A stretch of DNA of 64,000 nt from Acidimicrobiia bacterium (GTDB lineage: Bacteria > Actinomycetota > Acidimicrobiia > Spongiisociales > ZC4RG35), in assembly GCA_028284765.1 (NCBI GenBank), contig JANQRA010000012.1, forward strand, positions 1 to 64,000, read 5' to 3'. Position 1 is the stretch's first letter. Every line of letters begins with the position of its first letter. Both the position numbers and the translations under genes were made by a program. Under the pieces are notes generated by a model that ran no database searches, had not been told where the DNA came from, and was given only the letters and a program-made list of their open reading frames with translations. Shown piece by piece: positions 1 to 7,769 of the stretch.

Positions 1-680
1 TCGGCCAACTCTGCCAGACGGTTCTTTTCACCCGGTCTAGCCCCCGCCCCGGCGAAGATCATCACCTGCTCGGCTGAGCTGATCTTCTCGACGATCTCGC
101 CCAGAGTCGACTCGTCAACCCCGAAACCTGCTGACTGGCGGTACGACTCCGGCATCTTGACTGCCGACTCCTCGACCATGTCGAACTGCACGTCCATTGG
201 TATGTCCAGGAATACCGGCCCACCTCTCCCTTTGAAGGCATTCCTTGCCGCGGTTGCGACGTAGTCGCCAAGCCGATCCACTTGCCAAGCTGTTGCAGCC
301 CAGTTGGTGATGGAATGGAAGAGCCGGGTGTGATCCATCTCCTGGAGCCCACCCTTCAGCTCCTGGCGCACGAGGTGTCGGCCACCGATGACCAGCATCG
401 GAGTACTTCCGTAGAAAGCTGTGGCGACCCCGGTGATCGTGTCGGTGACTCCTGGACCAGCGGTGACGGCGGCGACACCGAGCCTCCCGGTCAGCCTTGT
501 GTAGGCCTCCGCCGCATGTGCAGCCGTTTGTTCGTGGCGGACGTCAACGACCCGGATCCCTTCGGTGACACACCCATCGAGGATGGGAACGATGTGTCCG
601 CCGGTGAGGGTGAAGAGCGTGTCGACACCTTCGTTCTTGAGAGCTCTGGCGACGATCTGGCCGCCATGGATCTTGGCCAT
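1..680 (-). CDS. Thiamine-diphosphate enzyme, acetolactate synthase-like (3' end off window)
   Basis: The ORF track misses this gene because it runs off the left edge. Reading the minus strand from ATG at 680 gives an intact N-terminal TPP-binding (PYR) domain of about 226 residues starting MAKIHGGQIVARAL. Family marks are TLTGGHIVPIL, the RHEQ motif whose Glu activates the cofactor, the TAGPGVTD loop and GGPVFLDIPMDV at the end of the PYR domain. It follows dapB by 9 bases and is the last visible gene of an MFS-small membrane protein-dapB-TPP operon. Acetolactate synthase large subunit, 2-hydroxyacyl-CoA lyase and other carboligases share this half, so the substrate cannot be fixed without the C-terminal half. 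Confidence 0.85.
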   Translation of the reverse strand, partial: MAKIHGGQIVARALKNEGVDTLFTLTGGHIVPILDGCVTEGIRVVDVRHEQTAAHAAEAYTRLTGRLGVAAVTAGPGVTDTITGVATAFYGSTPMLVIGGRHLVRQELKGGLQEMDHTRLFHSITNWAATAWQVDRLGDYVATAARNAFKGRGGPVFLDIPMDVQFDMVEESAVKMPESYRQSAGFGVDESTLGEIVEKISSAEQVMIFAGAGARPGEKNRLAELA

Positions 681-689
681 CCGAAGACC

Positions 690-1439
690 TTACGACAGGA
701 CGTGTTCGAGGCCGAGATGAACGCCTGCCTCAAGCGATTGAATGTTGCGCACTGCCAGAACGGCCCCGGACGCAAAGGACTCATAGCTGGTCGATAGATG
801 CTCGATGGAGAGGACCTCTCCGGTGTTGGACAAAGCAACCTCTTGCTGTGAGATGAGACCGGGTAGCCGAAGGGCATGCACCCGAACACCCTCGACGTCA
901 GCCCCTCTCGCGCCTGGCACCAGCTCCTCCGAGCCGCCCGCTGATGACCCACCACCCGCGTTGATTCCCATGGCTGTAGCAAGAGCTGTCCCGCTCGGTG
1001 CGTCGGGCTTAGTGGAGTGATGACGCTCGATGACTTCCACCGCCTCGAAATGCTCCGCTGCCTCGGCGGCGAACTTCATCATCAAGACCGCGCCTATCGA
1101 GAAGTTCGGGACCACAAGGCAGGGGGCCTCGCTGATCCATAGTCTCCGCAACTCGTCGAGGCGCTCAGGTGTGAAGCCGGAGGTCCCAACCACGGTGGCC
1201 ATCCCCAGTTCGGCCCAAACAGTGAGATTGTCGAACACGACATCCGGATGGGCGGTCTCGACCATCACGTCGGCATGGGCTCGCAGCGGATCAGCGACAA
1301 TCGTCACCCCGCCCATTTCCTGGCCAGCCCGGTTGGGGTTGTACAGCGACGTGATTTGGAGGTCGTCGGCTGCCGAGACGGCATCGATGATGGGGCCTGC
1401 CAACTTTCCGCCAGCCCCTGAGACGGCAACCTCGATCAC
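690..1439 (-). CDS. dapB: 4-hydroxy-tetrahydrodipicolinate reductase
   Basis: DapB reduces the product of DapA with NAD(P)H in the diaminopimelate/lysine pathway in the cytosol. The 249-residue protein has the N-terminal nucleotide-binding glycine loop (VSGAGGKLAG) and the catalytic/substrate motif ERHHSTKPDAPSGTA, with the His pair, the Lys and the DAPSGTA loop all present. Length is normal for the family (about 245-270). The start is GTG at 1439, three bases after the stop of the small membrane protein, so translation is probably coupled. Placement with an MFS carrier and a TPP enzyme is not the usual dapA-dapB arrangement; no dapA is in the window. Confidence 0.95.
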   Translation of the reverse strand: MIEVAVSGAGGKLAGPIIDAVSAADDLQITSLYNPNRAGQEMGGVTIVADPLRAHADVMVETAHPDVVFDNLTVWAELGMATVVGTSGFTPERLDELRRLWISEAPCLVVPNFSIGAVLMMKFAAEAAEHFEAVEVIERHHSTKPDAPSGTALATAMGINAGGGSSAGGSEELVPGARGADVEGVRVHALRLPGLISQQEVALSNTGEVLSIEHLSTSYESFASGAVLAVRNIQSLEAGVHLGLEHVLS

Positions 1440-1442
1440 AGG

Positions 1443-1673
1443 TCAGTCCATCGTCATGGCAGTGCCGGCAAAGCCACCAGCAAAACCGCCAAGCAGGACT
1501 CCCGGCAGCGCCGCGGCCGCAAAGGAATCGAAGACGTCGAGATCAGTTATCAGCCAAACCCCCAGCGTGAGAACGACGAGGCACGCAGGGATCCCGATGA
1601 TCACCCCACGACTGATGGCCTTACCCATCCGAGCGGCAGGTGTGACGCCGCCTTCGTCAATAGCTTCAGACAT
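1443..1673 (-). CDS. Small membrane protein, two predicted TM segments
   Basis: A 76-residue protein with a short charged N-terminus followed by two hydrophobic stretches, roughly residues 24-45 and 50-72, the second very rich in Gly and Ala (GVLLGGFAGGFAG). I do not recognise a family. It sits nine bases after the MFS gene and three bases before dapB, so it is almost certainly co-transcribed and translated as part of this operon. The Gly-zipper-like second helix could mediate helix packing; that is inference only. Confidence 0.7.
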   Translation of the reverse strand: MSEAIDEGGVTPAARMGKAISRGVIIGIPACLVVLTLGVWLITDLDVFDSFAAAALPGVLLGGFAGGFAGTAMTMD

Positions 1674-1682
1674 GTTTCGCCA

Positions 1683-2963
1683 TCATGCCAGATCAGCCTC
1701 TGGTTCGTTGTCAACGGTGGTTTGTACCAGGTCCGCTGGTGAGTCCATCCGACGGGCAGCCCATATGAACGGAAGCTGAAGCACATAGAGACAACCGGAG
1801 ATCGCGTATGCCAGCCCGAGGGAGTAGACGTCGGCCACTCTTCCGAGCACTGGCTGTGCGACGACACCCCCAGCGCTGCCCATCAAGGATGAAAACGACA
1901 GCACCGTGGCTCGCTGTTGTGATGGGATGAGGGCGTTGACGTAGGCCTGCTGCATTGGGCCGGACAGAGCCCATCCGAGTGCCGTGACAGTCAACAACGC
2001 TGTCGCAAACCAGAATCCGATCGGAATCTCGAAAAGGGTCGCTGCACCAACACCCACGAGGGCGACCGACGAAAAGACGACCTGGGCCATGATCACTCCA
2101 GTCCGCGTCTTGAAGCGTTTACGCGCCCAACCAACCGAGGCGCCGCCAACCATTTGCGCCACAGCGAAGACCGCTGCGGCGATACCTGAGAGATAGAAGG
2201 CCTCGGGATCGCCGAAGAGCTCCAGGAGGTAGGGCTGAAAGGCGTAGAAAACCCAAATCCCCACACCCGCCGAGAAAGGTGCGGCAAGCATGAACATCCG
2301 GACCGGTGGATTGCCGAGGCCGTGTTTGACAGATGCTTTGACGATTTTTTGGACCTCGTCACGGACAGAACTACCTGTCACCGGGGTGTAGCCAATGTCG
2401 TGCATCGCGACGAATGCGGCAATGATCACCGCAACCAGAAGCACCGACCGCATCACGTATGGAACACCAAGGCTGATCTGAGCGAGAAAGCCTCCGGCAA
2501 TGGTTCCGATGAGCGTGGCGGCACCAGTGACTGTCTGACCTCTCCCGAAGACCGTTTCAATCGGCCCGTCGAAACCTGTCGCGTCGAGTGCGTCAACGAG
2601 CCAGGCCTCCGTGGCACCTGAGAAGAATGTGAAACCAAGACCGATGAGGGCCGACACGACAATCCACCAGACGATCCCGGCCTCCCAAGCCCAGAGACCC
2701 AGATAGGCAGCGGTCGTGATGAGCAACGTCGTAGCGCCAAGGATGAACGATGCCCGTCGGCCGATGGTGTCCGCCACGACGCCTGTTGGGACCTCAAAGA
2801 GGACCATGCCGGCCGTGAACGCGGCGTTTGCCACGAACGCCTCGGTTATCGATAGCCCCGCATCGAGAAGGAACAACGTGTTGACACCCCAGATCAACGA
2901 GGCGGCGAGCGTTTGGAGGAGCAGCAGCGTGAGGTATGTGCGTTTGACGCGCTCCGGCGTCAT
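1683..2963 (-). CDS. Major facilitator superfamily transporter
   Basis: A 426-residue integral membrane protein with about twelve hydrophobic segments, starting MTPERVKRTYLTLLLLQTLAASLIWGVNTLFLLDAG. The loop after TM2-TM3 reads PTGVVADTIGRRAS, matching the MFS signature between TM2 and TM3. It belongs to the poorly defined drug/metabolite MFS carriers; substrate unknown. It heads the minus-strand operon leading into dapB and is divergent from the agmatinase-like gene with a 40-base gap. A TACGCT hexamer lies about 28 bases upstream of the start, so this gene probably has a short leader. Confidence 0.88.
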   Translation of the reverse strand: MTPERVKRTYLTLLLLQTLAASLIWGVNTLFLLDAGLSITEAFVANAAFTAGMVLFEVPTGVVADTIGRRASFILGATTLLITTAAYLGLWAWEAGIVWWIVVSALIGLGFTFFSGATEAWLVDALDATGFDGPIETVFGRGQTVTGAATLIGTIAGGFLAQISLGVPYVMRSVLLVAVIIAAFVAMHDIGYTPVTGSSVRDEVQKIVKASVKHGLGNPPVRMFMLAAPFSAGVGIWVFYAFQPYLLELFGDPEAFYLSGIAAAVFAVAQMVGGASVGWARKRFKTRTGVIMAQVVFSSVALVGVGAATLFEIPIGFWFATALLTVTALGWALSGPMQQAYVNALIPSQQRATVLSFSSLMGSAGGVVAQPVLGRVADVYSLGLAYAISGCLYVLQLPFIWAARRMDSPADLVQTTVDNEPEADLA

Positions 2964-3003
2964 GACTTCCGACTGTTCAAAGTCCAGTTAGCGTAACCGG
3001 CAG

Positions 3004-4014
3004 ATGTATGTCCCTTACGACGAAAGAAAATCCGAGATCCCATTCGCTTCTGCCGAGTACATCTCGTTTGCTTCACGTAACTCGTTCCTCGGGTGCCCAG
3101 CGGTTCCAATCGACGACCTAGGGGACGGCGAGGTCGTAATCGTCGGTGCGCCGTTCGATTGGGGTACCTCCTACCGGCCCGGGGCGCGATTCGGACCATC
3201 AGCCATCCGCAAGGCTGACTACGGAGCCATGGACGGCTACCGACCCCATCTCCCGACAGGTCTTGATCCGTTTGAGGTGCTCGGAGTGGTCGACGTCGGT
3301 GACGTATACGTCCTCCCCGGCCAGCTCGAAGGCTCAATCGAGCGAATCGCCGACGTAGTCACCAGTATCTGTGCGGCCGGGAAGGTGCCGATCATCTTGG
3401 GTGGTGACCACTCGATCACGTGGCCGAACGCCCTCGGGGTAGCGCGGGTCCACGGGTTTGGCGAGGTTGCCCTCATCCACTTCGACGCCCACGCTGACAC
3501 CGGGTTCGTGCAGAACGGGTCACTAGCCGGGCACGGCACACCGATGCGACGCCTCATCGAATCCGGAGCGATTCCCGGTCATCGTTTCGTCCAAATCGGT
3601 CTACGCGGGTATTGGCCGGAACCTCAGGTGATGGAGTGGATGAAGGAAAACAAGATGCGATCCTTTCTGATGCAGGACATCGTGAAGCGGGGGCTACCGG
3701 ATGTAGTCGACGAGGCGGTGAACTATGCGATGGATGGTGGTGCCAAGGGCGTGTTCATCTCCGTAGACGTGGACGTGGTCGACCCTGGACTTGCACCCGG
3801 GACCGGTACCCCAGAGCCCGGAGGTCTGAACGCCAGGGAAATCCTCGACTCGGTCCGACACCTGTCGCGCGAGTTGAACGTCCTCGGGGCTGATGTCGTC
3901 GAAGTCAGCCCTCCCTACGACGGAATCGCAGCACAAACCGCCTATCTGGCAAACCGGATTGTCCTCGAGGTCATGAACGGGATGGCGGAGCGAAAGACCG
4001 CCACCGGTCCCTGA
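3004..4014 (+). CDS. speB: Agmatinase-family ureohydrolase
   Basis: Ureohydrolases cleave a guanidino group to urea using a binuclear Mn centre. All metal-ligand motifs are visible in this 336-residue protein: GGDHSITW, HFDAHADT and SVDVDVVDPGLAPGTGTPEPGG. The last is typical of the agmatinase/guanidinobutyrase branch rather than arginase. Agmatine to putrescine plus urea is the likely reaction, but guanidinobutyrate or guanidinopropionate cannot be excluded. TAGCGT lies 9 bases before the ATG and there is no Shine-Dalgarno, so the transcript is probably leaderless or nearly so. Its last 44 bases overlap the convergent DUF4126 gene. A class III aminotransferase and an amine-oxidase-like gene lie 4-6 kb away and could belong to the same amine metabolism. 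Confidence 0.88.
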   Translation: MYVPYDERKSEIPFASAEYISFASRNSFLGCPAVPIDDLGDGEVVIVGAPFDWGTSYRPGARFGPSAIRKADYGAMDGYRPHLPTGLDPFEVLGVVDVGDVYVLPGQLEGSIERIADVVTSICAAGKVPIILGGDHSITWPNALGVARVHGFGEVALIHFDAHADTGFVQNGSLAGHGTPMRRLIESGAIPGHRFVQIGLRGYWPEPQVMEWMKENKMRSFLMQDIVKRGLPDVVDEAVNYAMDGGAKGVFISVDVDVVDPGLAPGTGTPEPGGLNAREILDSVRHLSRELNVLGADVVEVSPPYDGIAAQTAYLANRIVLEVMNGMAERKTATGP

Positions 4015-4570
4015 CCCTTCGATAGCCGCGCCTCACCGCCCTGAACAGCCAGATCGTCAGAGCGGTGGCTGCAATCACGAGAACGATCACGACGATGATC
4101 GCAAGAATCGGGTACTCGATTGCCAATAAGACGAGCGTGGCGACACCCAGATCCTCTCCCAAAGACACAGCCACGTTGGACACGGGCTCCGGCGAGGTGT
4201 TCACCGCAACTCGAGTGCTCGCCTTCGCCGCATGAGCATCGAGAGCCAGCAGGCCCGAGGTGATGGCGCCCACGGCAGCGCTGATGCTTTCTGACTCGCC
4301 AGCGATGACTGCGCCGAGAGCTGCAGCTCCGATCGGTCGGACAAAGGTGTGGATCGTGTCCCAGAAGCTGTCGAGAAACGGAACCTTGTCTGCGAAGAAC
4401 TCGACAACGAACAGGATCCCAGCGACAACCATCACATCAGTTCGTTGCAGCACTTCCGGGACGTCGGCCCAACCGGTCCGACCGGCCGCGCCGAGCATGA
4501 GCGTCACCAGGTAGAGGTTGATTCCTGACGCCCACCCGGTGCCAGCGATGGCGCCAAGTGTTTCAATCAT
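3971..4570 (-). CDS. DUF4126-type membrane protein
   Basis: A 199-residue protein with several hydrophobic helices, beginning MIETLGAIAGTGWASGINLYLVTLMLG and containing the FFADKVPFLDSFWDTIHTFVRP stretch typical, from memory, of the DUF4126 family. An Ala/Gly-rich helix follows, and a positively charged tail (RRGYRRVRDRWRSF) suggests a cytoplasmic C-terminus. A GAGGAG ribosome site lies upstream of the ATG. The last 44 bases run antisense into the 3' end of the agmatinase-like gene, so the extreme C-terminus is the least certain part. Function is unknown. Confidence 0.8.
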   Translation of the reverse strand: MIETLGAIAGTGWASGINLYLVTLMLGAAGRTGWADVPEVLQRTDVMVVAGILFVVEFFADKVPFLDSFWDTIHTFVRPIGAAALGAVIAGESESISAAVGAITSGLLALDAHAAKASTRVAVNTSPEPVSNVAVSLGEDLGVATLVLLAIEYPILAIIVVIVLVIAATALTIWLFRAVRRGYRRVRDRWRSFAPPSRS

Positions 4571-4582
4571 GGTGCGTACTCC

Positions 4583-5614
4583 TCAGAGCTGGAACGTCTC
4601 CCAGGGGTGGTCACCCGGGACGCCCCACACTGCCCTCATGGTCCTCTTTGCAGGTTCCACGATGATCGCACCGCAAGTACCGACCTCGGTCATGTCGTCC
4701 ACACGTCGTGATATCTGCGGATCGGCGAAGAAGGCTTCGAGATCATCCGCAGTTTCGATGCCGATCTGCAGTCGGTCTGCGGAGTTGGTCACCCAGATCG
4801 GGTCGCGAGGACCCTCTTCGGCCGCCGTCTCTGGCACGAGACAGCTGTTGGCGTGAACCAACGGACGACCATTGGTCCTCGTGACCTTCTTGTTTTCGGG
4901 CATGGCTTCGATCATCGCTCCTTGCCCGTCGGGTCCCATCACGAAGTAGTTGTGACCACCGGCCAGGTCGGCGTCGAGGATCACCTTGACAGCATCGTCT
5001 AGATCGGTCTGCTCGAGGGCCTTCCGCACCACGAAGGGCCAGGTGACACCTGGCTTTCCCCAGGCCGTGAGATTGTTGATGCCCACCCCGATCCCGGCTT
5101 CGTTCATTCCCATCTGACCGAGACAGCCCGTGGTGGTCTGCACGTACGCATCAGGACCGACAAGCGGGTCGATCTTCAGAATGATCACGAACTCGCCGGC
5201 CGAGGCGTGCATGTCCCAGGTTTGGGCGAAATACCCCTTCTCAGGATTGATGATCCCGGTGCAGTTGTGCTCCTCTGGCCCGCTACCTACCCGCGTCCTG
5301 ACCACATCGACGAGATCGGTGAACCCACCGACGGCTACTGCTTCTTCAAGAGAGATGCCTGCGCTCATCGCCATGGATGCCATCTCTTCGTAGAGACTCT
5401 CCGAGAAGGCTTCATGGTGAGGCAGTGTCTCCGCGGCGCAGCTGAGAATGAGGTCCCGATTGGTCTCGCCGCCCGCCCAGGTCTCCTGGGAGCTCAGTTC
5501 AATGCGATCGTCGACGTACTTGCGGATGAGGGCGGCGCAGGTCTCGCCGTGCGCTACTCCAAGGTCGGCCGCATCTCCATACACCTCGAGAACTCGCAGA
5601 TCTCCGCCAAACAT
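4583..5614 (-). CDS. C45-type peptidase / acyl-CoA:6-APA acyltransferase-like Ntn hydrolase
   Basis: A 343-residue protein of the acyltransferase/C45 N-terminal-nucleophile family. The likely nucleophile is Cys118 in EEHNCTGII, which becomes the new N-terminus after self-cleavage; later family marks are AQTWDMHA, GMNEAGIGVGINNL and GHNYFVMG. Known members hydrolyse or transfer amide-linked acyl groups, but the natural substrate is unknown in most bacteria. The residue before the Cys is Asn rather than the more usual Gly. The start is ATG 5614, seven bases after a TACATT -10, which marks a leaderless transcript. It ends 12 bases beyond the start of the DUF4126 gene, suggesting co-transcription. 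Confidence 0.85.
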   Translation of the reverse strand: MFGGDLRVLEVYGDAADLGVAHGETCAALIRKYVDDRIELSSQETWAGGETNRDLILSCAAETLPHHEAFSESLYEEMASMAMSAGISLEEAVAVGGFTDLVDVVRTRVGSGPEEHNCTGIINPEKGYFAQTWDMHASAGEFVIILKIDPLVGPDAYVQTTTGCLGQMGMNEAGIGVGINNLTAWGKPGVTWPFVVRKALEQTDLDDAVKVILDADLAGGHNYFVMGPDGQGAMIEAMPENKKVTRTNGRPLVHANSCLVPETAAEEGPRDPIWVTNSADRLQIGIETADDLEAFFADPQISRRVDDMTEVGTCGAIIVEPAKRTMRAVWGVPGDHPWETFQL

Positions 5615-5621
5615 GGACCCA

Positions 5622-5627
5622 AATGTA
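5622..5627 (-). promoter_or_regulatory. -10 box TACATT for leaderless C45 gene
   Basis: TACATT lies exactly seven bases upstream of ATG 5614 with no Shine-Dalgarno between, so transcription should begin at or next to the start codon. Confidence 0.55.
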
Positions 5628-5652
5628 GTTGGCGCGCCGCTCTCTCTTCCGA

Positions 5653-6099
5653 TCAGCCGTCGAGCGTCACCGTGTGAGTCGCATATTCCTCTTCGGTCCG
5701 CTCAAAGCCGAGTGCCTCGTAGAACCGCGACCCATCGTCGGTCACCGTACGCACCCGAACCCGATCAAAGCTCTCTCGCGCATGGTCGAGCAGCACTGTC
5801 ACCAGGTCGGCCCCGACCCCAAGACCCCGGAAATCGGAGGCGACATACACGTGACGGATGCGTCCGACACCAGGCTCATCGATGTAGGGATCGATGTTGA
5901 GGCCGCCAACGGCGATCGCCTGGTGCCCATCAGAGACGACAAGCAGGATCTCACCAGTTCGATCGAATCGATTCGCTCCCGACTCCCAGCTCTCGAGGAG
6001 CTCGGACATCATCCCGAACCCTTCAGTCCGCGCCGCCGCCTCGAGTCCTCCCAGCTCCACCGTCGCGTCGGTAACTCGGACAGTTGTAAGTCCTGCCAC
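5653..6099 (-). CDS. GNAT family N-acetyltransferase
   Basis: A 148-residue acetyltransferase. The acetyl-CoA pyrophosphate loop is seen in HVYVASDFRGLGVGADLV (R-x-x-G-x-G) and the terminal FYEALGFERTEEEY strand-helix is typical of GNAT. The ORF track begins 32 codons further out at 6195, but that would read through the start of the divergent kinase and has non-conserved Arg/Pro-rich sequence. GTG 6099 gives the canonical N-terminus and sits six bases after TACGAT, so the transcript is probably leaderless. Substrate unknown. Confidence 0.85.
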   Translation of the reverse strand: MAGLTTVRVTDATVELGGLEAAARTEGFGMMSELLESWESGANRFDRTGEILLVVSDGHQAIAVGGLNIDPYIDEPGVGRIRHVYVASDFRGLGVGADLVTVLLDHARESFDRVRVRTVTDDGSRFYEALGFERTEEEYATHTVTLDG

Positions 6100-6105
6100 G
6101 ATGCC

Positions 6106-6111
6106 ATCGTA
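6106..6111 (-). promoter_or_regulatory. -10 box TACGAT for leaderless GNAT gene
   Basis: TACGAT on the minus strand is six bases upstream of GTG 6099. The hexamer overlaps the first base of the ATG of the divergent kinase gene at 6111. Confidence 0.5.
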
Positions 6112-6656
6112 TGGAGCGGATCGTCGTCGTGGGTACCAGCGGGTCGGGCAAGACCACGCTGGGACGCGCTCTCGGCGAGGTCCTGGAGATCCCACACCTG
6201 GAGATGGATTCCGAGTTCCATCGAGAAGGCTGGGATTCGACCCCAGACGACGAGTTCGGGGAGATCCTTCGAGAATTCGCAGCGCAATCCACCTGGGTGG
6301 CGGACGGGAACTACACCAGCCACGGGAGTCGAGAGCATCTCTGGCCCAGGGCAGACACCTTCATCTGGCTCGATCTCCCGAAACGGACGATCATGCGGCG
6401 CGTCGTAGCTCGAACCCTGAAAAGGGTCGTCACCAGGGAGAAACTGTGGGGCACGGTGGTCGAGCCGTGGTCGAACCTGTACAGCACCGACCCCTACAAA
6501 AACCTCATGCTCTGGGCGTGGCAGACCTACGACCACAATCGGGAGAAGTACGAGAAGATGATCGCCGATGGCTCATGGAGCCACGCTGAGGTCTACCGGC
6601 TGCGCACACCGGCTGAAGTCGACTCCTTCGTCGTCGGACTCAGGCCAGATCGTTGA
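6111..6656 (+). CDS. P-loop kinase, adenylate kinase/topology-modulation-like
   Basis: A 181-residue P-loop protein starting MERIVVVGTSGSGKTTLGRAL, a Walker A of the small-molecule kinase kind. It continues with the IPHLEMDSEFHREGW segment, WVADGNY and FIWLDLPKRTIMRRVVART, all typical of the adenylate kinase-like family often annotated as topology modulation protein (FlaR-like). The phosphate acceptor is unknown. It is divergent from the GNAT gene with only 11 bases between the starts. Its 3' end overlaps the convergent glycosyltransferase by 17 bases. I see no clear ribosome site or TANNNT hexamer at the expected place, so how it is expressed is unclear. Confidence 0.82.
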   Translation: MERIVVVGTSGSGKTTLGRALGEVLEIPHLEMDSEFHREGWDSTPDDEFGEILREFAAQSTWVADGNYTSHGSREHLWPRADTFIWLDLPKRTIMRRVVARTLKRVVTREKLWGTVVEPWSNLYSTDPYKNLMLWAWQTYDHNREKYEKMIADGSWSHAEVYRLRTPAEVDSFVVGLRPDR

Positions 6657-7722
6657 CTCGGTCGTCGTAGATCGGCGCAACCTTCGACCAGTCGAAACGA
6701 CCGACGTCTTCTGAGGTCACTCTCGAAAGTCGCGCTCGACGACCACCATCCGAGACGGCCTTGACCAGGAGAGCATCGAGTTCGCTGTCGCTCTTGTACA
6801 GCACCTCGCGATGGACTGGTTCCGGCAACAAACCCGGATAAGACAGGTCGTCAGGAAGCACTGGCACGGCGCCGGCAGCCATCGCCTCCACCACAGCTAT
6901 GCCGAAGAACTCATGGTCGGCGGTGCTGAGCACCACGCTCGCTTCATTGAGCAGGGCCTCGTATTGGTCCCTCTCCGCGAATCCATAGTGAACGACCCGT
7001 TCCCCTAGGGCTGCGCGACCCTCCTCGAAACCCTCGGGAGTATTGGCGAAGTTCTCGCCGCAGATAGCCACCCGGAAGTCCAACTCCGTATCGGCGAGTC
7101 GGGCCAGCGCACTCCACATACGTGCGGGATTCTTGTCGTGCTCCCACCTCTGATTCCAGATCACTAGCGGGGGTTCGGGCTTCGGACCGCCTTTGACAAA
7201 TGTGAGATCTACTCCAACGGGAACCACGGTCGACTTCAACCACACTCCGTCGACGAGGCTCGTATGCCGGTGGTCCGGGAAGTGATTCAAGAACTTGGGC
7301 AACGCTTCGAAAACGGCATCGCGATGGAATGCGGTGTTGAACCAGACCTCGTCAGCGCGAACCATCGACGACCAGTTCATATAGGCATAGGCAAGGTCGT
7401 CTCGTGCAGTCGGCGACAGCGGATAGGTGAGCTGGTTTTCGTGCATGTAGAGCACGGTCTTTGCATCCGCAAGACGTCTCCCTGCATGACCCAGATACGA
7501 CGGGAGGTCGAGCATGTCACTGGCAATCACCACATCCGGCCTCAGGTCGGAGGCAGTGAGCTTTCGAGCGAGAGTGAGAGAGCCTCCAAACATTCGCCAC
7601 TTCCAGAATCGGCCCGCCAACGTATGCAAATTCACATGGTGGGTGCTCGACGATGCATACCCCTCAGCCCAGGCCCGGTGGGAGCCACTGAAATAGGGCT
7701 CTACGAGAAGGACTTCAGACAC
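6640..7722 (-). CDS. DUF3524 glycosyltransferase, tRNA-queuosine alpha-mannosyltransferase homologue
   Basis: A 360-residue GT-B fold glycosyltransferase. The N-terminal part (LLVEPYFSGSHRAWAEGY, then MHENQLTYP and YAYMNWSSMVRADEVWFNT) matches the DUF3524 domain of GTDC1, the vertebrate enzyme now known to put mannose on queuosine in tRNA-Asp. The C-terminal half has the donor-binding pattern ADHEFFGIAVVEAMAAGAVPVLP. Bacterial homologues are common, but whether they modify tRNA is not settled to my knowledge, and no queuosine synthesis gene is in this window. GTG 7722 lies six bases after TAAGTT, so it is leaderless. The 3' end overlaps the kinase gene by 17 bases. Confidence 0.85.
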   Translation of the reverse strand: MSEVLLVEPYFSGSHRAWAEGYASSSTHHVNLHTLAGRFWKWRMFGGSLTLARKLTASDLRPDVVIASDMLDLPSYLGHAGRRLADAKTVLYMHENQLTYPLSPTARDDLAYAYMNWSSMVRADEVWFNTAFHRDAVFEALPKFLNHFPDHRHTSLVDGVWLKSTVVPVGVDLTFVKGGPKPEPPLVIWNQRWEHDKNPARMWSALARLADTELDFRVAICGENFANTPEGFEEGRAALGERVVHYGFAERDQYEALLNEASVVLSTADHEFFGIAVVEAMAAGAVPVLPDDLSYPGLLPEPVHREVLYKSDSELDALLVKAVSDGGRRARLSRVTSEDVGRFDWSKVAPIYDDRVNDLA

Positions 7723-7728
7723 CGGCTC

Positions 7729-7734
7729 AACTTA
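7729..7734 (-). promoter_or_regulatory. -10 box TAAGTT for leaderless glycosyltransferase gene
   Basis: TAAGTT lies six bases upstream of GTG 7722 and no Shine-Dalgarno is present. Confidence 0.5.
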
Positions 7735-7756
7735 GGCCGACAAACGATTCCAGAAC

Positions 7757-7762
7757 TAGCCT
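7757..7762 (+). promoter_or_regulatory. -10 box TAGCCT for leaderless aminotransferase gene
   Basis: TAGCCT is seven bases upstream of ATG 7770. The track's GTG at 7764 would start one base after this box, which argues for the ATG. Confidence 0.5.
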
Positions 7763-7769
7763 CGTGGCC

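Noticed and set aside
5653-6656. GNAT plus small P-loop kinase as a toxin-antitoxin pair
   Set aside because: They are divergent rather than operonic, and neither has a DNA-binding antitoxin partner; both look like ordinary housekeeping-type enzymes.
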